64,000 nucleotides of DNA from CAVPJC01 sp963705155. GTDB lineage: Bacteria > Chloroflexota > Anaerolineae > Anaerolineales > UBA4823. The notes beneath the pieces are model-generated. The model was not told the DNA's origin, searched no databases, and saw nothing but the letters and a program-made list of their open reading frames with translations. Shown in pieces: positions 24,803-33,820 of this stretch (positions are counted from its first letter, which is position 1; every line of letters begins with the position of its first letter). The stretch lies in contig CAVPJC010000022.1 of assembly GCA_963705155.1 (NCBI GenBank), positions 248,001 to 312,000 of the forward strand, read 5' to 3'. Both the position numbers and the translations under genes were made by a program.

Positions 24803-25591
24803 CTAAAATTCTTCCTTCTCAAACCGCCAAAGGCTGATGCCCACGAACAAAACGATTTCTGCCACCAGCACAAAAACGGGGATCAATGAACCAACCGGCT
24901 GCCCCCGAATAAGGTTGGAAATAAAAGATGTATCCGCGTTGTTACCCGGGGCGATGAAGGCCCAGGGTAGGAAGTATCGGGTCACAGGCAGCATGCCTGT
25001 GATGTATTGCTGGACGAAGAGCAGAGCCAGGGAAAAGCCAATCACGGGGCCGCGGGTGTTGTACAGCGTGCCCAGCATCAAGGCAAAAGTGAGGAAAAAG
25101 AGATGGATCAGCCAGATGATCCCCAGCGCGCCCAGGAAATTTCCGGGTTTCAGCGGGGATCCGAGCCTGATGGAGAGAAGGATATATGCTGCCAGACCGG
25201 GGATGACGACCATCGTCACCAGCACGCCAAGACTGTTGGCTGCCAATTTGGAAAGGATAAACGCGTACCGTGAAACTGGCTTGGAGAGCACCCAGGCTGC
25301 CGTGCCAGTTTGCTTTTCTCCAACCACCGCCTCCTGCATAATAATGACGACAGCAACGGAGGGAAACAAACCGGCAAACAAGCTGTAGAGCGTGATGCCG
25401 ACGATTGGGTCTTCATCGGAGCCAAAGATGATCGCGCCTACCATGAAGCCAATAACGCTCGTCCAGATGAGCGACTGAACCCACCACATGCTGGTTTTCC
25501 ACCAGGCTGCAAACTCATTGTCCAGCATATTTCCCAGCCCGCGCCGCCAGCCGCTTTCCTGCACCAGTTCAAATGCACTATTTCCGGACAT
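24803..25591 (-). CDS. ABC-2 type transporter permease
   Basis: 262 residues with six predicted helices: VIGFMVGAIIFGSDEDP, LFAGLFPSVAVVIIMQEAVV, then EKQTGTAAWVLSKPVSRYAF, the characteristic coupling region of ABC-2 permeases. ATG 25591 has GGAGG 7 nt upstream and overlaps the ATPase gene by 14 nt. With that ATPase it should form an exporter of the lipid/drug/bacitracin type. The substrate is unknown. The frame is intact. Confidence 0.85.
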   Translation of the reverse strand: MSGNSAFELVQESGWRRGLGNMLDNEFAAWWKTSMWWVQSLIWTSVIGFMVGAIIFGSDEDPIVGITLYSLFAGLFPSVAVVIIMQEAVVGEKQTGTAAWVLSKPVSRYAFILSKLAANSLGVLVTMVVIPGLAAYILLSIRLGSPLKPGNFLGALGIIWLIHLFFLTFALMLGTLYNTRGPVIGFSLALLFVQQYITGMLPVTRYFLPWAFIAPGNNADTSFISNLIRGQPVGSLIPVFVLVAEIVLFVGISLWRFEKEEF

Positions 25592-26555
25592 TTGCGCCTC
25601 CGTTCTTGCCCTGCTCCGACTCGATGACCTGCATGAAGATCTCTTCGAGTTCATACTGCTTGCGGCGAAATTCTGTCACCACAACCGGTCCATTGACCAA
25701 CAGCTTGAGCATTTCCGATTCGGCTGCGACCGGGTTGTTGACGGAGACCTGCCAGACGGTTTCATCATCGTGCTCGCTGGTTTTGATTTCGCCAACCCAG
25801 GGCTGGGCCTGCAACATGCCGATGGCATGCTGCACATCGCCCTTGAGATGGACAATGTATACTACGCCTTCACTGCCTGCCAGGAGTTCTTCGATGGGTC
25901 CCTGCGCTACCAGGCGTCCTTTGTTCAAGATGGCGACGGTATCACTGACGCGCTGCACATCATCGAGGATATGGGTGGAATAGAAGATTGTGGCGTATTT
26001 GCGCAGCCTGGACATCACTTCCAATACATCCCGCCGGCCGATCGGGTCCAACGAGGCAGCCGGTTCATCCAAGATGAGCAGGTCCGGGTAGTTCACCTGA
26101 GCCTGGGCAATCCCCAGACGCTGGCGTTCCCCACCCGAAAAGCCTTTGACGGGGCGGTCGGCTTTTTCAGCGAGGTCTACCAGATCCAGCATTTCATTGA
26201 CGCGTTCATCGATGGCTTTCTGGGGACCTTTGAAGAAAAACCTGGCTGTGAATTCCAGCGTCTGGCGGGCGGTCATGTGCTCGTAGAAGCGCGGCTCCTG
26301 GGGCAGATAGCCGATGCGGGCGCGGATATCCGGGCTCTGGCGGACGCTGTCCATGCCAAATATGGTGGCGCTGCCGGCGGTTGGGTGGGTGAGACCCAGG
26401 AGGAGCTTGATGGCGGTGGTTTTTCCGGCTCCATTCGGCCCCAGGAAGCTAAAAATTGAGTTCTGGTGCACAGACAGATTCAGCGGTTGGAGCGCAGCAA
26501 CCTGCTTGTAGCTTTTGCTGAGGCCCTGGGTGTGGATGACAAGCTGTTCATTCAT
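25578..26555 (-). CDS. ABC exporter ATP-binding protein
   Basis: 325 residues. Walker A is LGPNGAGKTTAIKLLLG, the Q-loop GYLPQEPRFYEHMTA, the signature FSGGERQRLGIAQAQ, Walker B LLILDEPAASLDPIGRRDVL and the switch His STHILDDVQ. The domain order and the C-terminal accessory ~90 residues resemble CcmA/YhaQ-type exporters. ATG 26555 is chosen since GGA lies at proper distance. It is encoded first in a two-gene exporter operon. Confidence 0.9.
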   Translation of the reverse strand: MNEQLVIHTQGLSKSYKQVAALQPLNLSVHQNSIFSFLGPNGAGKTTAIKLLLGLTHPTAGSATIFGMDSVRQSPDIRARIGYLPQEPRFYEHMTARQTLEFTARFFFKGPQKAIDERVNEMLDLVDLAEKADRPVKGFSGGERQRLGIAQAQVNYPDLLILDEPAASLDPIGRRDVLEVMSRLRKYATIFYSTHILDDVQRVSDTVAILNKGRLVAQGPIEELLAGSEGVVYIVHLKGDVQHAIGMLQAQPWVGEIKTSEHDDETVWQVSVNNPVAAESEMLKLLVNGPVVVTEFRRKQYELEEIFMQVIESEQGKNGGANVRK

Positions 26556-26591
26556 GGGCATATATCCTTTCACAGATCACAGGGTTCAGAA

Positions 26592-26936
26592 TCAAGATAG
26601 GGTAGTGATTTCCACCAGATGACCTTCGGGATCACGCAGGTAGGCGGATCGACCCCAGTAATAGTCTTGCGGGGCCACCTCAACCTGCATACCCTGCTGG
26701 ACGAGTAGCTGGCAAAAGGCGTCCACATCTTCCACCGCGAAAGCGATATGGTTGTCTGGCGGCAGCTCGCCTTCAGCCGGGGCGTAGCGACGATGAATAA
26801 AAATCTTTGTGGCGCCGCTTATAAAAATTGCCATGTCTTCGGTGTGGGCAACCGGCTCGGCGCCCAGCAGGCGGCGATAAAATTCCATCATCTCTTCGAC
26901 GTGATCCGTAAAATAGGCCAGCTCTACGAGGTGCAT
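26592..26936 (-). CDS. VOC-family (glyoxalase/dioxygenase fold) protein
   Basis: 114 residues with the betaalphabetabetabeta repeats of the vicinal oxygen chelate fold: the start LVELAYFTDHVEEMMEFYRR, a middle NHIAFAVEDVDAFCQLLVQQ and the C-terminal YLRDPEGHLVEI. The last Glu and the His of NHIAF are usual metal ligands. The substrate is unknown. It lies just downstream of a methyltransferase gene on the same strand (12-nt gap). Confidence 0.8.
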   Translation of the reverse strand: MHLVELAYFTDHVEEMMEFYRRLLGAEPVAHTEDMAIFISGATKIFIHRRYAPAEGELPPDNHIAFAVEDVDAFCQLLVQQGMQVEVAPQDYYWGRSAYLRDPEGHLVEITTLS

Positions 26937-26948
26937 GAGCGCTCCTGA

Positions 26949-27689
26949 CTATTGAGCTATCTGCATCACATAAAATACATATCCATACCAGGCTGAATAC
27001 TTGCGGTAGAACTCCATTTCCAACTGATTGGCGTCGAGCAGCTGGTTGGCTTCTGGATCGCCAGCGTATTTCGCGCGCAGCCGGGCCAGGCGCTGCGCCA
27101 GGGGGTTGTAGTAATTCTCCCACCAACTGGTTTCGGGCAGCACAAAATGCCCCAGGCTACGATAACCGCAAGCCGCCAGGCTTGCCAGGTTCTCCTGCGT
27201 GGAGTGCATTGCGGGGTACTCTCTGTTCCAGTAGGCCGCCAGTTCGGCAGGCGGTTCCGGGCGGATCCAGCTAATTTCGGTGACAGCAATGCAGCCGCCC
27301 GGCTTGAGAAATTTGCGCCAGAGGCGCAAACCCTGCTCGAAACCCATGATGTAAATGGCGCCTTCGGACCAGATCAGGTCAAAGCTGGCTGGTTCAAAGT
27401 CCAGCGAGACCATGGAGACATTGCGCGTGGTGATCTGCTCCTGATAACCAGACTGCCGGGCCGATTGCTCAAGCTTGTTCAGAAATGGCTGATGGGTGTC
27501 GACGGCAACGATCTGCCCGCCGGTCTGGCGGGCCAGCTCGAGGGTCTGCATACCCGGCCCACAACCGACATCCAGAATCATCGGTCGGGCGGGCAAGCCG
27601 GGGATGAGCGCCAGGGCGCGGCGTGTGGATTCGTTATCTCCCGGGCCTTCACGGGGTAAATCCTGATGAAGCTCGAAGAAGATACTCAT
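26949..27689 (-). CDS. Class I SAM-dependent methyltransferase
   Basis: 246 residues. Motif I is ILDVGCGPGMQTLELARQ, motif II has VAVDTHQPF, and LIWSEGAIYIMGFEQGLRLW and FLKPGGCIAVTEISW follow. The overall pattern is that of small-molecule methyltransferases of the UbiE/arsenite-methyltransferase fold group. The substrate cannot be assigned. The frame is intact and the VOC gene follows closely. Confidence 0.85.
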   Translation of the reverse strand: MSIFFELHQDLPREGPGDNESTRRALALIPGLPARPMILDVGCGPGMQTLELARQTGGQIVAVDTHQPFLNKLEQSARQSGYQEQITTRNVSMVSLDFEPASFDLIWSEGAIYIMGFEQGLRLWRKFLKPGGCIAVTEISWIRPEPPAELAAYWNREYPAMHSTQENLASLAACGYRSLGHFVLPETSWWENYYNPLAQRLARLRAKYAGDPEANQLLDANQLEMEFYRKYSAWYGYVFYVMQIAQ

Positions 27690-27814
27690 ATTGGAAACAA
27701 TGCCTTTTGGAGAGTTGTTGTTAGATGAGATTTGTCAGTTTGTATTTTATCACTGGCAACCTTCAAGTTCGCACTCTCGATGAAATCTGGACGCCAACTT
27801 TTGCGACGATGAAT

Positions 27815-28600
27815 CTATTTTTGATTTACCGGATAAAGATGTTCAAAAATAACCCACAGCGCATTTTCGGGTTTAAATTCTCCCACGCTCCTTGGATACA
27901 AATATATAAACACATCATAAGGCGCCGCCGCCAGTTCCTGGACGATATTTAGATCCTGGATGGCTGCCCAGGCCTTCAACCCGTCTTCTTCAGCTCCAAA
28001 GGAGATTGCCGGATCGGTCACGACATCGATGTTAAGCGGTGGATTGATCGTAGATTTATTGCGCACAAAGGCGCTGGAAATGATTGGATTAGAGGGATAG
28101 AAAAGGTCTCCCCTGCCTCCACGGATGATGCTGCCGGCAAAAATTACCAATCCGCTGCACCTGTGCAGCACGGCAACGCCGCCAACGTTCTCAGGCGGGA
28201 GCTCTAAAATAGCCAGGTCTCTAACCAGCTTTGTTTCAAACCCCAACAGGTCTGGATGTCCCCGATTCTCAGGGGTGACAGTGCCGCGCGACCAGTGCCT
28301 GCCGACAGCATTAAAAATGCCGCTCGCACTGGCGCGGAGCTCATCATCACTGGCTCCTGGCAAGCTGGCGCTGCAAGGATCTTGTTTTACGATAAATACA
28401 GCGTTGATATGTAACGTCCGGTAATCCAATACAATGATGCCAATGTTGGATAAGGCAGGGTCGATATACCATATTGGCGCGCTTTCCGTTAATGCGGAAC
28501 CGGAATTCCGGGTGAGTAAAGATATGGCTTGATCGCATGATGTAGTAAGGGACGAAATGGCGAGAGATACCAATAATAAAAGCCCGACATTTTTTCTCAT
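27815..28600 (-). CDS. Hypothetical lipoprotein
   Basis: 261 residues of no family I recognise. The N-terminus MRKNVGLLLLVSLAISSLTT followed by SC looks like a lipoprotein signal with a weak lipobox (TTSC). The mature part has no repeats, four more cysteines (for example DPCSAS and LHRCSG) and a Tyr/Phe-rich end. It stands alone, in lower-GC sequence than its neighbours, and is followed by a low-GC spacer. Export is inferred only from the signal. Confidence 0.55.
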   Translation of the reverse strand: MRKNVGLLLLVSLAISSLTTSCDQAISLLTRNSGSALTESAPIWYIDPALSNIGIIVLDYRTLHINAVFIVKQDPCSASLPGASDDELRASASGIFNAVGRHWSRGTVTPENRGHPDLLGFETKLVRDLAILELPPENVGGVAVLHRCSGLVIFAGSIIRGGRGDLFYPSNPIISSAFVRNKSTINPPLNIDVVTDPAISFGAEEDGLKAWAAIQDLNIVQELAAAPYDVFIYLYPRSVGEFKPENALWVIFEHLYPVNQK

Positions 28601-28726
28601 GGCCGGTCTTCCTGTAGCGTTCTGAACCTCACCTTATCGATATGCTTCGAACCGCTGGTCTTGCCGTATGAGCCAGCGCTCCAATTCCTGCCCCCAGGTA
28701 CTGCTGTCTTTATTTTATCATACGAG

Positions 28727-28808
28727 TTACGCAGTTCAAGGGAAAGTTGGGGGTGTTTGGGCGGGCGAAGCCCGCCCAAACACCCCCAAACCTCCACCAA
28801 CTGCGTAA
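28727..28808. repeat. Palindromic MITE-like element
   Basis: An outer inverted repeat TTACGCAGTT (28727-28736) / AACTGCGTAA (28799-28808) encloses a perfect 20-bp hairpin, arms 28747-28766 and 28770-28789 with loop GAA. Nested terminal and internal palindromes without coding capacity suggest a small non-autonomous mobile element or repeat rather than a terminator. No target duplication is evident. Confidence 0.65.
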
Positions 28809-28870
28809 GTCCTGTTATCATTTTTTTTCATTTTTCGCTTTCCGCGGTGATCATCGGGTAAAATTGGGTT

Positions 28871-29291
28871 ATGGCAGTTGTTTCAGCGCAGATCTCTTTT
28901 AATACCCGCGGCAACGCTGATATGGTGGATATCACGGACGAGGTGATCGCCTGTGTGGCGGAATCGCAGGCTGAAAAGCGGTACGGTCACGGTCTTCTGC
29001 GCGTCGTCTACATCGGGAATCACCACCATTGAGTACGAGTCGGGAGCGTTAAAAGATCTCAAGCGCGTTTTCGATGAAATCGTTCCCGCGGAAAGCGAGT
29101 ATGCCCACAATGAAGCCTGGGGAGATGGCAACGGTCACAGCCATGTGCGCGCTGCCCTGGTTGGGCCGTCGCTCACGGTGCCGTTCGTTGGCGGGCGGTT
29201 GACGCTGGGCACATGGCAGCAGATTGTATACATTGATTTCGATAACCGGGCGCGGCGGCGCGATCTGGTGGTGCAGATCATGGGTGAGTGA
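28871..29291 (+). CDS. YjbQ/UPF0047 family protein (one frameshift)
   Basis: About 139 residues after removing one extra G near 28971: SAQISFNTRGNADMVDITDE, then KSGTVTVFCASSTSGITTIE and HNEAWGDGNGHSHVRAALVG, ending in QQIVYIDFDNRARRRDLVVQ. The N-S/H-H and final acidic segment are the signature of UPF0047, sometimes called secondary thiamine-phosphate synthase because of activity seen for YjbQ. No thiamine gene is nearby. A bidirectional terminator follows immediately. Confidence 0.85.
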
Positions 29292-29329
29292 ATCAAAAAC
29301 GAGCGGCCCACCGCTCGTTTTTGATTCAC
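29288..29329. terminator. Bidirectional intrinsic terminator
   Basis: GTGAATCAAAAACGAGCGG (29288-29306), a 4-nt loop CCCA and the exact complement CCGCTCGTTTTTGATTCAC (29311-29329). It lies between the convergent ends of the yjbQ-like gene and the sugar ABC operon. Confidence 0.92.
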
Positions 29330-29338
29330 GGAGATTGG

Positions 29339-30208
29339 CTAACCCTTGAGGGCGCCGGCCATCAGGCCGCGCAGGAAATAACGACCCAGGAAGATGTAGA
29401 CCAGCAGGGTGGGCAAAGCAGCCAGGAATGAGCCGGCCATCTGGACGTTCCAGGCGATGATCTGGCTGCCGGCCATATTGTTGAGGGCCACGGTGATGGG
29501 CCAACTCTGTGGGCTGGTGAGCACCACAGCGAAGAGGAAATCGTTCCAGGCCGAGGTGAACTGCCAGATGAGCACCACCACAAAGCTGGGCAACGAAATC
29601 GGCAGCAGGATATTCCAGTAGGTGCCCAGCAGACCGGCGCCGTCCATGCGGGCGGCTTCGATCAATTCTTTGGGCACGCTGGCGTAGTAATTGCGGAAAG
29701 TCAGGGTGGTGATGGGCAGTCCGTAAATGACGTGGGTGAGGATCAGCCCCGGCAGGCCGCCGTAAAGGTTGATGCGCCGCATGAACTCCACCAGGGGGAT
29801 CAGGATGCTCTGGTAGGGGATGAACATGCCGAACAGGATGAGCGGAAAAATGATATCTGCGCCGCGGAATTTCCACTTGGCCAGCACAAATCCGTTGATG
29901 GAGCCAAGAATGGATGATATGATCGCAGCGGGGATGACCATGTTGAAGCTGTTCCACAGCGAGGGCGCCAGCTTTTCGAAGGCAGCCAGGTAATTATCGA
30001 AGTGGATGCCTGTGGGCAGGTCCCACATCGTTTTCAAGCTCACTTCGTCGAAGCCTTTGAAACCGGTGATCAGGATAATATACAGCGGCACCAGGTAAAA
30101 AACCGTCATCACCAACAACGGGATATACAGCAGGTATTTGGGCCTGAACAGGCCGGCCAGGAAAGGCGCCTTTTTGGGCGGAGTTTGAGCTGTAGTTATA
30201 CTGGTCAT
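29339..30208 (-). CDS. Carbohydrate ABC transporter permease (MalG type)
   Basis: 289 residues with six helices and the EAA loop KELIEAARMDGAGLLGTYWN followed by ILLP, the contact site for the ATPase. N-terminal YIPLLVMTVFYLVPLYIILI and DLPTGIHFDNYLAAFEKL are typical of MalG/LacG-like CUT1 permeases. The gene starts with a 4-nt overlap on the partner permease. No ATP-binding subunit is in the window, so it probably relies on a shared MsmK/MalK-like ATPase elsewhere. Confidence 0.9.
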   Translation of the reverse strand: MTSITTAQTPPKKAPFLAGLFRPKYLLYIPLLVMTVFYLVPLYIILITGFKGFDEVSLKTMWDLPTGIHFDNYLAAFEKLAPSLWNSFNMVIPAAIISSILGSINGFVLAKWKFRGADIIFPLILFGMFIPYQSILIPLVEFMRRINLYGGLPGLILTHVIYGLPITTLTFRNYYASVPKELIEAARMDGAGLLGTYWNILLPISLPSFVVVLIWQFTSAWNDFLFAVVLTSPQSWPITVALNNMAGSQIIAWNVQMAGSFLAALPTLLVYIFLGRYFLRGLMAGALKG

Positions 30209-31092
30209 AGTTCTGCCTCGGTTCGCAGGGTGTAATACAGGTAAGGGATGATCAAAACAGCCACGCTGAGCAGCAGAAGGATACCTACCGCTGCGCCGCG
30301 TCCGTAGAAGAGGCCATCAAAAGTGGTTTGCCACATGTAAATGGCAGGCACATCCAGGGGTAACTGCTTGCCGGCTATGGCAATGATCAGGTCAAAGACT
30401 TTGAGCGACATATGCCCCAGGATGATCAAAGCGCTGAGGGTAACCGGGGCCAGCAGGGGGAAAATGATATGACGGTAGATTTGGAACTCATTGGCGCCAT
30501 CCACGCGGGCAGCTTCGCGCAGCTCGTGCGAGATAGCGCGCAGCCCGCCCAGGTAGAGCGCCATGGTGTAGCCCGACATCTGCCAGATGGCGGCAATGGC
30601 AATAAAAGCAATTCCCCACACCGGGGTGGTGTGCCAGCGGCTGACCAGAAAGTCAAGCCCCAGGTTGCTGAAGAGCAGGTTCAAACCGCTCATACGTGAG
30701 CCCATTGCCGGGTTCATCAGCCAGCGCCAGACAACGCCGGTAACGATGTAAGAAATAGCCATGGGGAAAAGGAAAAGGCTGCGGAAGAAACCTTCGCCTT
30801 TAAGCTCTTGGTCCAACAAAATTGCCAGGGCCAAACCCAGCAGCAGCGAACCGCCCACAAAAACACCTGTGAAGATCAGGGTATTGCGGATATCGATGTG
30901 AAAACGCGGGTCGGCGAACAGCTCGGTGTAATTTTTCAGGCCAGCCCACGTGTAATCGGGAAGGAGACCTTTCCACTGGCTTAGAGCTACCCGTCCTGAC
31001 CAGATGATAAAGCCATAGACAAAGATCAGGATTGCCAGGATGGAAGGAGAAACCAGCAGCACGGAAAGCACAGAGTCTTTATTCTTGAACAT
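30205..31092 (-). CDS. Carbohydrate ABC transporter permease (MalF type)
   Basis: 295 residues with six helices. The EAA loop is HELREAARVDGANEFQIYRH followed by IIFP. N-terminal LLVSPSILAILIFVYGFIIW and WAGLKNYTELFADPRFHIDI are typical of CUT1 sugar permeases. It pairs with the next permease and is preceded by the binding-protein gene; the 175-bp gap between them contains a strong hairpin that may set the ratio of binding protein to membrane parts. Confidence 0.9.
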   Translation of the reverse strand: MFKNKDSVLSVLLVSPSILAILIFVYGFIIWSGRVALSQWKGLLPDYTWAGLKNYTELFADPRFHIDIRNTLIFTGVFVGGSLLLGLALAILLDQELKGEGFFRSLFLFPMAISYIVTGVVWRWLMNPAMGSRMSGLNLLFSNLGLDFLVSRWHTTPVWGIAFIAIAAIWQMSGYTMALYLGGLRAISHELREAARVDGANEFQIYRHIIFPLLAPVTLSALIILGHMSLKVFDLIIAIAGKQLPLDVPAIYMWQTTFDGLFYGRGAAVGILLLLSVAVLIIPYLYYTLRTEAEL

Positions 31093-31198
31093 GCAATCTA
31101 CCTCGTCGGTCTATGCAGTCGAGCAATCCACCGGTCCATATGTGTAAAATTGCACCCCACTGCTGTCCGGGAAGCTGGTGAACACCGGGTGTGGTGCT

Positions 31199-31240
31199 GC
31201 CAGATCACCTGACCAGCAAAGGCTGGCCAGGTGATCTGGC
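31199..31240 (-). promoter_or_regulatory. Intra-operon hairpin between binding protein and permease genes
   Basis: GCCAGATCACCTG (31199-31211) pairs with CAGGTGATCTGGC (31228-31240), with an inner CCAGC/GCTGG pairing. There is no T run in the operon direction, so it is more likely an mRNA-stabilising or processing structure than a full terminator. Confidence 0.6.
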
Positions 31241-31267
31241 GTTGGGTTTATCAGCAACGACTGTTGT

Positions 31268-33820
31268 TTACTGGCAAGGGCCGGAGCTCTTGCAAGCAGC
31301 GGTGAGAGCTGTGACGAAGCCATCGACGTTGCGATCGGCCAGGAAGAGGCCGAGGGCGGTATCGATTTCAGATTTCCAGGAGTCGTTGGCCACGACGCCA
31401 TGGGTGAGGGAACCGACGACGGTGTTGGAGGCCCAGTCATCCATAGCCGACTGGAGGTAGACGCCGTAGAGGGCGCGGTCGCCGTCTGAGCGGGCGGGGA
31501 TGGAACCCTTGACCGGGTTGAAGGCATCCTGGCCTTCCTTGGAGCCGGCGACGGTGAGCCAGGCGATGGCAGCATCGCGGTTGGGAGCGCCCTTGGGGAG
31601 CACAAAGGAGTCGGAGAGGAACTGGAAGTTGCCGCCGGTGCCCGGGACGGGAGCCCAACCGTAATCGGTATTGGGAGCCTTGCCGAGCTCGCGGAAGTAG
31701 CCTTCAGCCCAGTCGCCCATGACGTTGAAGGCGGCGTCGCCTTCGACGACCAGTTGAGCGGCATCCTGCCAGGAGAGGGAAGCAGCATCGGAGTTGGCAT
31801 AACCCAATACCTTGGCATAGTTCTCCACTGCAGTTTTCACTTCGGGGCTATCCCAGGCGGTTGTGCCAGCCCACAGACCACCGTAGGCATCGGCCCCGAG
31901 GGTGGCGAGGAGGACGGTTTCCAAGAGGTGCATGGAAGTCCACTGCTCGCCGAGAGCGAGGGGCTGGACGCCGGCAGCCTGGAGGGTATCCATGGCAGCG
32001 AACCAGGCATCCAGGGTGGTGGGAACTTCCACGCCGTTATCGGCGAGGAGCTTGGGGTTGTACCAGAGCACGTTGGCGCGGTGGATGTTGACCGGGACGG
32101 AGTAGATGTTGCCGTCTTTGGAAATGAGCGGGATGAGGGTCTCGGGCATCACATCCAGCCAGCCGTTCTGCTCGTAGAGGAAATTGAGCGGCTCGAGCTG
32201 GTCGGCAGCCACGTAGGTGCCGATCAGTTCCTGACCGGCATGGCCTTGCCAGCTGTCGGGAGCGTCGCCAGCCTGCAGGCGGGTGGCGAGCACGGCGCGG
32301 GCGTTGGTGCCTGCGCCGCCGGCGACGGCAGCATTGACAAACTCAATATCGGGGTACTTGGCCTTGAAGACCTTGATCATGGCGTCCAAACCGGCAGCTT
32401 CGCCGCCGCCCGTCCACCACGAGAAGACTTCCACTTTGCCGGTGGGAGTAGGAGCAGCGCTGGTGGTGGCTGCAGCCGTAGCCTGGATTTTCCCGGAGCT
32501 CTGGAAGGCCGCCACGAGGGCAGATTGGAAGGCGGCTGCGTTTTTGTCAGCAATGAAGAGGCCGAGGGCGGTATCGATTTCAGATTTCCAGGAGTCGTTG
32601 GCCACGACGCCATGGGTGAGGGAACCGACGACGGTGTTGGAGGCCCAGTCATCCATAGCCGACTGGAGGTAGACGCCGTAGAGGGCGCGGTCGCCGTCTG
32701 AGCGGGCGGGGATGGAACCCTTGACCGGGTTGAAGGCATCCTGGCCTTCCTTGGAGCCGGCGACGGTGAGCCAGGCGATGGCAGCATCGCGGTTGGGAGC
32801 GCCCTTGGGGAGCACAAAGGAGTCGGAGAGGAACTGGAAGTTACCGCCGGTGCCCGGGACGGGAGCCCAACCGTAATCGGTGTTGGGAGCCTTGCCGAGC
32901 TCGCGGAAGTAGCCTTCAGCCCAGTCGCCCATGACGTTGAAGGCGGCGTCGCCTTCGACGACGAGTTGAGCGGCGTCCTGCCAGGAGAGGGAAGCAGCAT
33001 CGGAGTTGGCATAACCCAACACCTTGGCATAGTTCTCCAGACCGGTTTTAACCTCAGAAGAGCCCCAATCGGTGGCGCCGTTCCACAGGCCAGTGTATTT
33101 GTCGGGGCCGAGGGTGGCGAGGAGGACGGTTTCAAAGAGGTGCATGGAAGTCCACTGCTCGCCGAGGGCGAGGGGCTGGACGCCGGCAGCCTGGAGGGTA
33201 TCCATGGCAGCGAACCAGGCATCCAGGGTGGTGGGAACTTCCACGCCGTTATCGGCGAGGAGCTTGGGGTTGTACCAGAGCACGTTGGCGCGGTGGATGT
33301 TGACCGGGACGGAGTAGATGTTGCCGTCTTTGGAGATGAGCGGGATGAGGGTCTCGGGCATCACATCCAGCCAGCCGTTCTGCTCGTAGAGGAAATTGAG
33401 CGGCTCGAGCTGGTCGGCAGCCACGTAGGTGCCGATCAGTTCCCAACCGGCGTGACCTTGCCAGCTGTCGGGAGCGTCGCCAGCCTGCAGGCGGGTGGCG
33501 AGCACGGCGCGGGCGTTGGTGCCTGCGCCGCCGGCGACGGCAGCATTGACAAACTCAATATCGGGATACTTGGCCTTGAAGACCTTGATCATGGCGTCCA
33601 AACCGGCAGCTTCGCCGCCGCCTGTCCACCACGAGAAGACTTCCACCTGATTGGCCGCGCCGGTCTGCGCCGGCGGTTCAGTTGCAGCCGGGGCTTCGGT
33701 GGCAACCGGAGCTGCGGTGGCAGCGGGAGTGGCTGGTTGTCCTCCACCGCAGGCGCTGAGCACCAGCGAGAAAATCAGGACTACAGCCAGGATGAACCAG
33801 CTATATTTTTTTGCAGTCAT
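31268..33820 (-). CDS. Double-headed extracellular solute-binding protein (fused tandem duplicate)
   Basis: 850 residues in one intact frame. The lipoprotein signal ends at LVLSAC (C24), with GGAG 8 nt before ATG 33820, followed by an Ala/Pro/Thr linker. Two sugar-binding (SBP bacterial 1, COG1653-like) domains follow: 59-440 and 463-850, starting VEVFSWWTGGGEAAGLDAMI in both. The second copy is offset by 404 residues (1212 bp) and almost identical, except for a patch around LLATLGPDKYTGLWNGATDW versus LLATLGADAYGGLWAGTTAW, a W/Q change in HAGW/HAGQ and the C-terminal tail. The domains are joined by a linker rich in Ala/Thr/Pro (about 445-462). It should deliver sugar to the downstream MalF/MalG-like permeases. 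Confidence 0.9.
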   Translation of the reverse strand: MTAKKYSWFILAVVLIFSLVLSACGGGQPATPAATAAPVATEAPAATEPPAQTGAANQVEVFSWWTGGGEAAGLDAMIKVFKAKYPDIEFVNAAVAGGAGTNARAVLATRLQAGDAPDSWQGHAGWELIGTYVAADQLEPLNFLYEQNGWLDVMPETLIPLISKDGNIYSVPVNIHRANVLWYNPKLLADNGVEVPTTLDAWFAAMDTLQAAGVQPLALGEQWTSMHLFETVLLATLGPDKYTGLWNGATDWGSSEVKTGLENYAKVLGYANSDAASLSWQDAAQLVVEGDAAFNVMGDWAEGYFRELGKAPNTDYGWAPVPGTGGNFQFLSDSFVLPKGAPNRDAAIAWLTVAGSKEGQDAFNPVKGSIPARSDGDRALYGVYLQSAMDDWASNTVVGSLTHGVVANDSWKSEIDTALGLFIADKNAAAFQSALVAAFQSSGKIQATAAATTSAAPTPTGKVEVFSWWTGGGEAAGLDAMIKVFKAKYPDIEFVNAAVAGGAGTNARAVLATRLQAGDAPDSWQGHAGQELIGTYVAADQLEPLNFLYEQNGWLDVMPETLIPLISKDGNIYSVPVNIHRANVLWYNPKLLADNGVEVPTTLDAWFAAMDTLQAAGVQPLALGEQWTSMHLLETVLLATLGADAYGGLWAGTTAWDSPEVKTAVENYAKVLGYANSDAASLSWQDAAQLVVEGDAAFNVMGDWAEGYFRELGKAPNTDYGWAPVPGTGGNFQFLSDSFVLPKGAPNRDAAIAWLTVAGSKEGQDAFNPVKGSIPARSDGDRALYGVYLQSAMDDWASNTVVGSLTHGVVANDSWKSEIDTALGLFLADRNVDGFVTALTAACKSSGPCQ

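Noticed and set aside
25488..26459. 323-codon rightward open frame opposite the ABC ATPase
   Set aside because: Antisense to an ATPase with all Walker and signature motifs intact; no protein features of its own.
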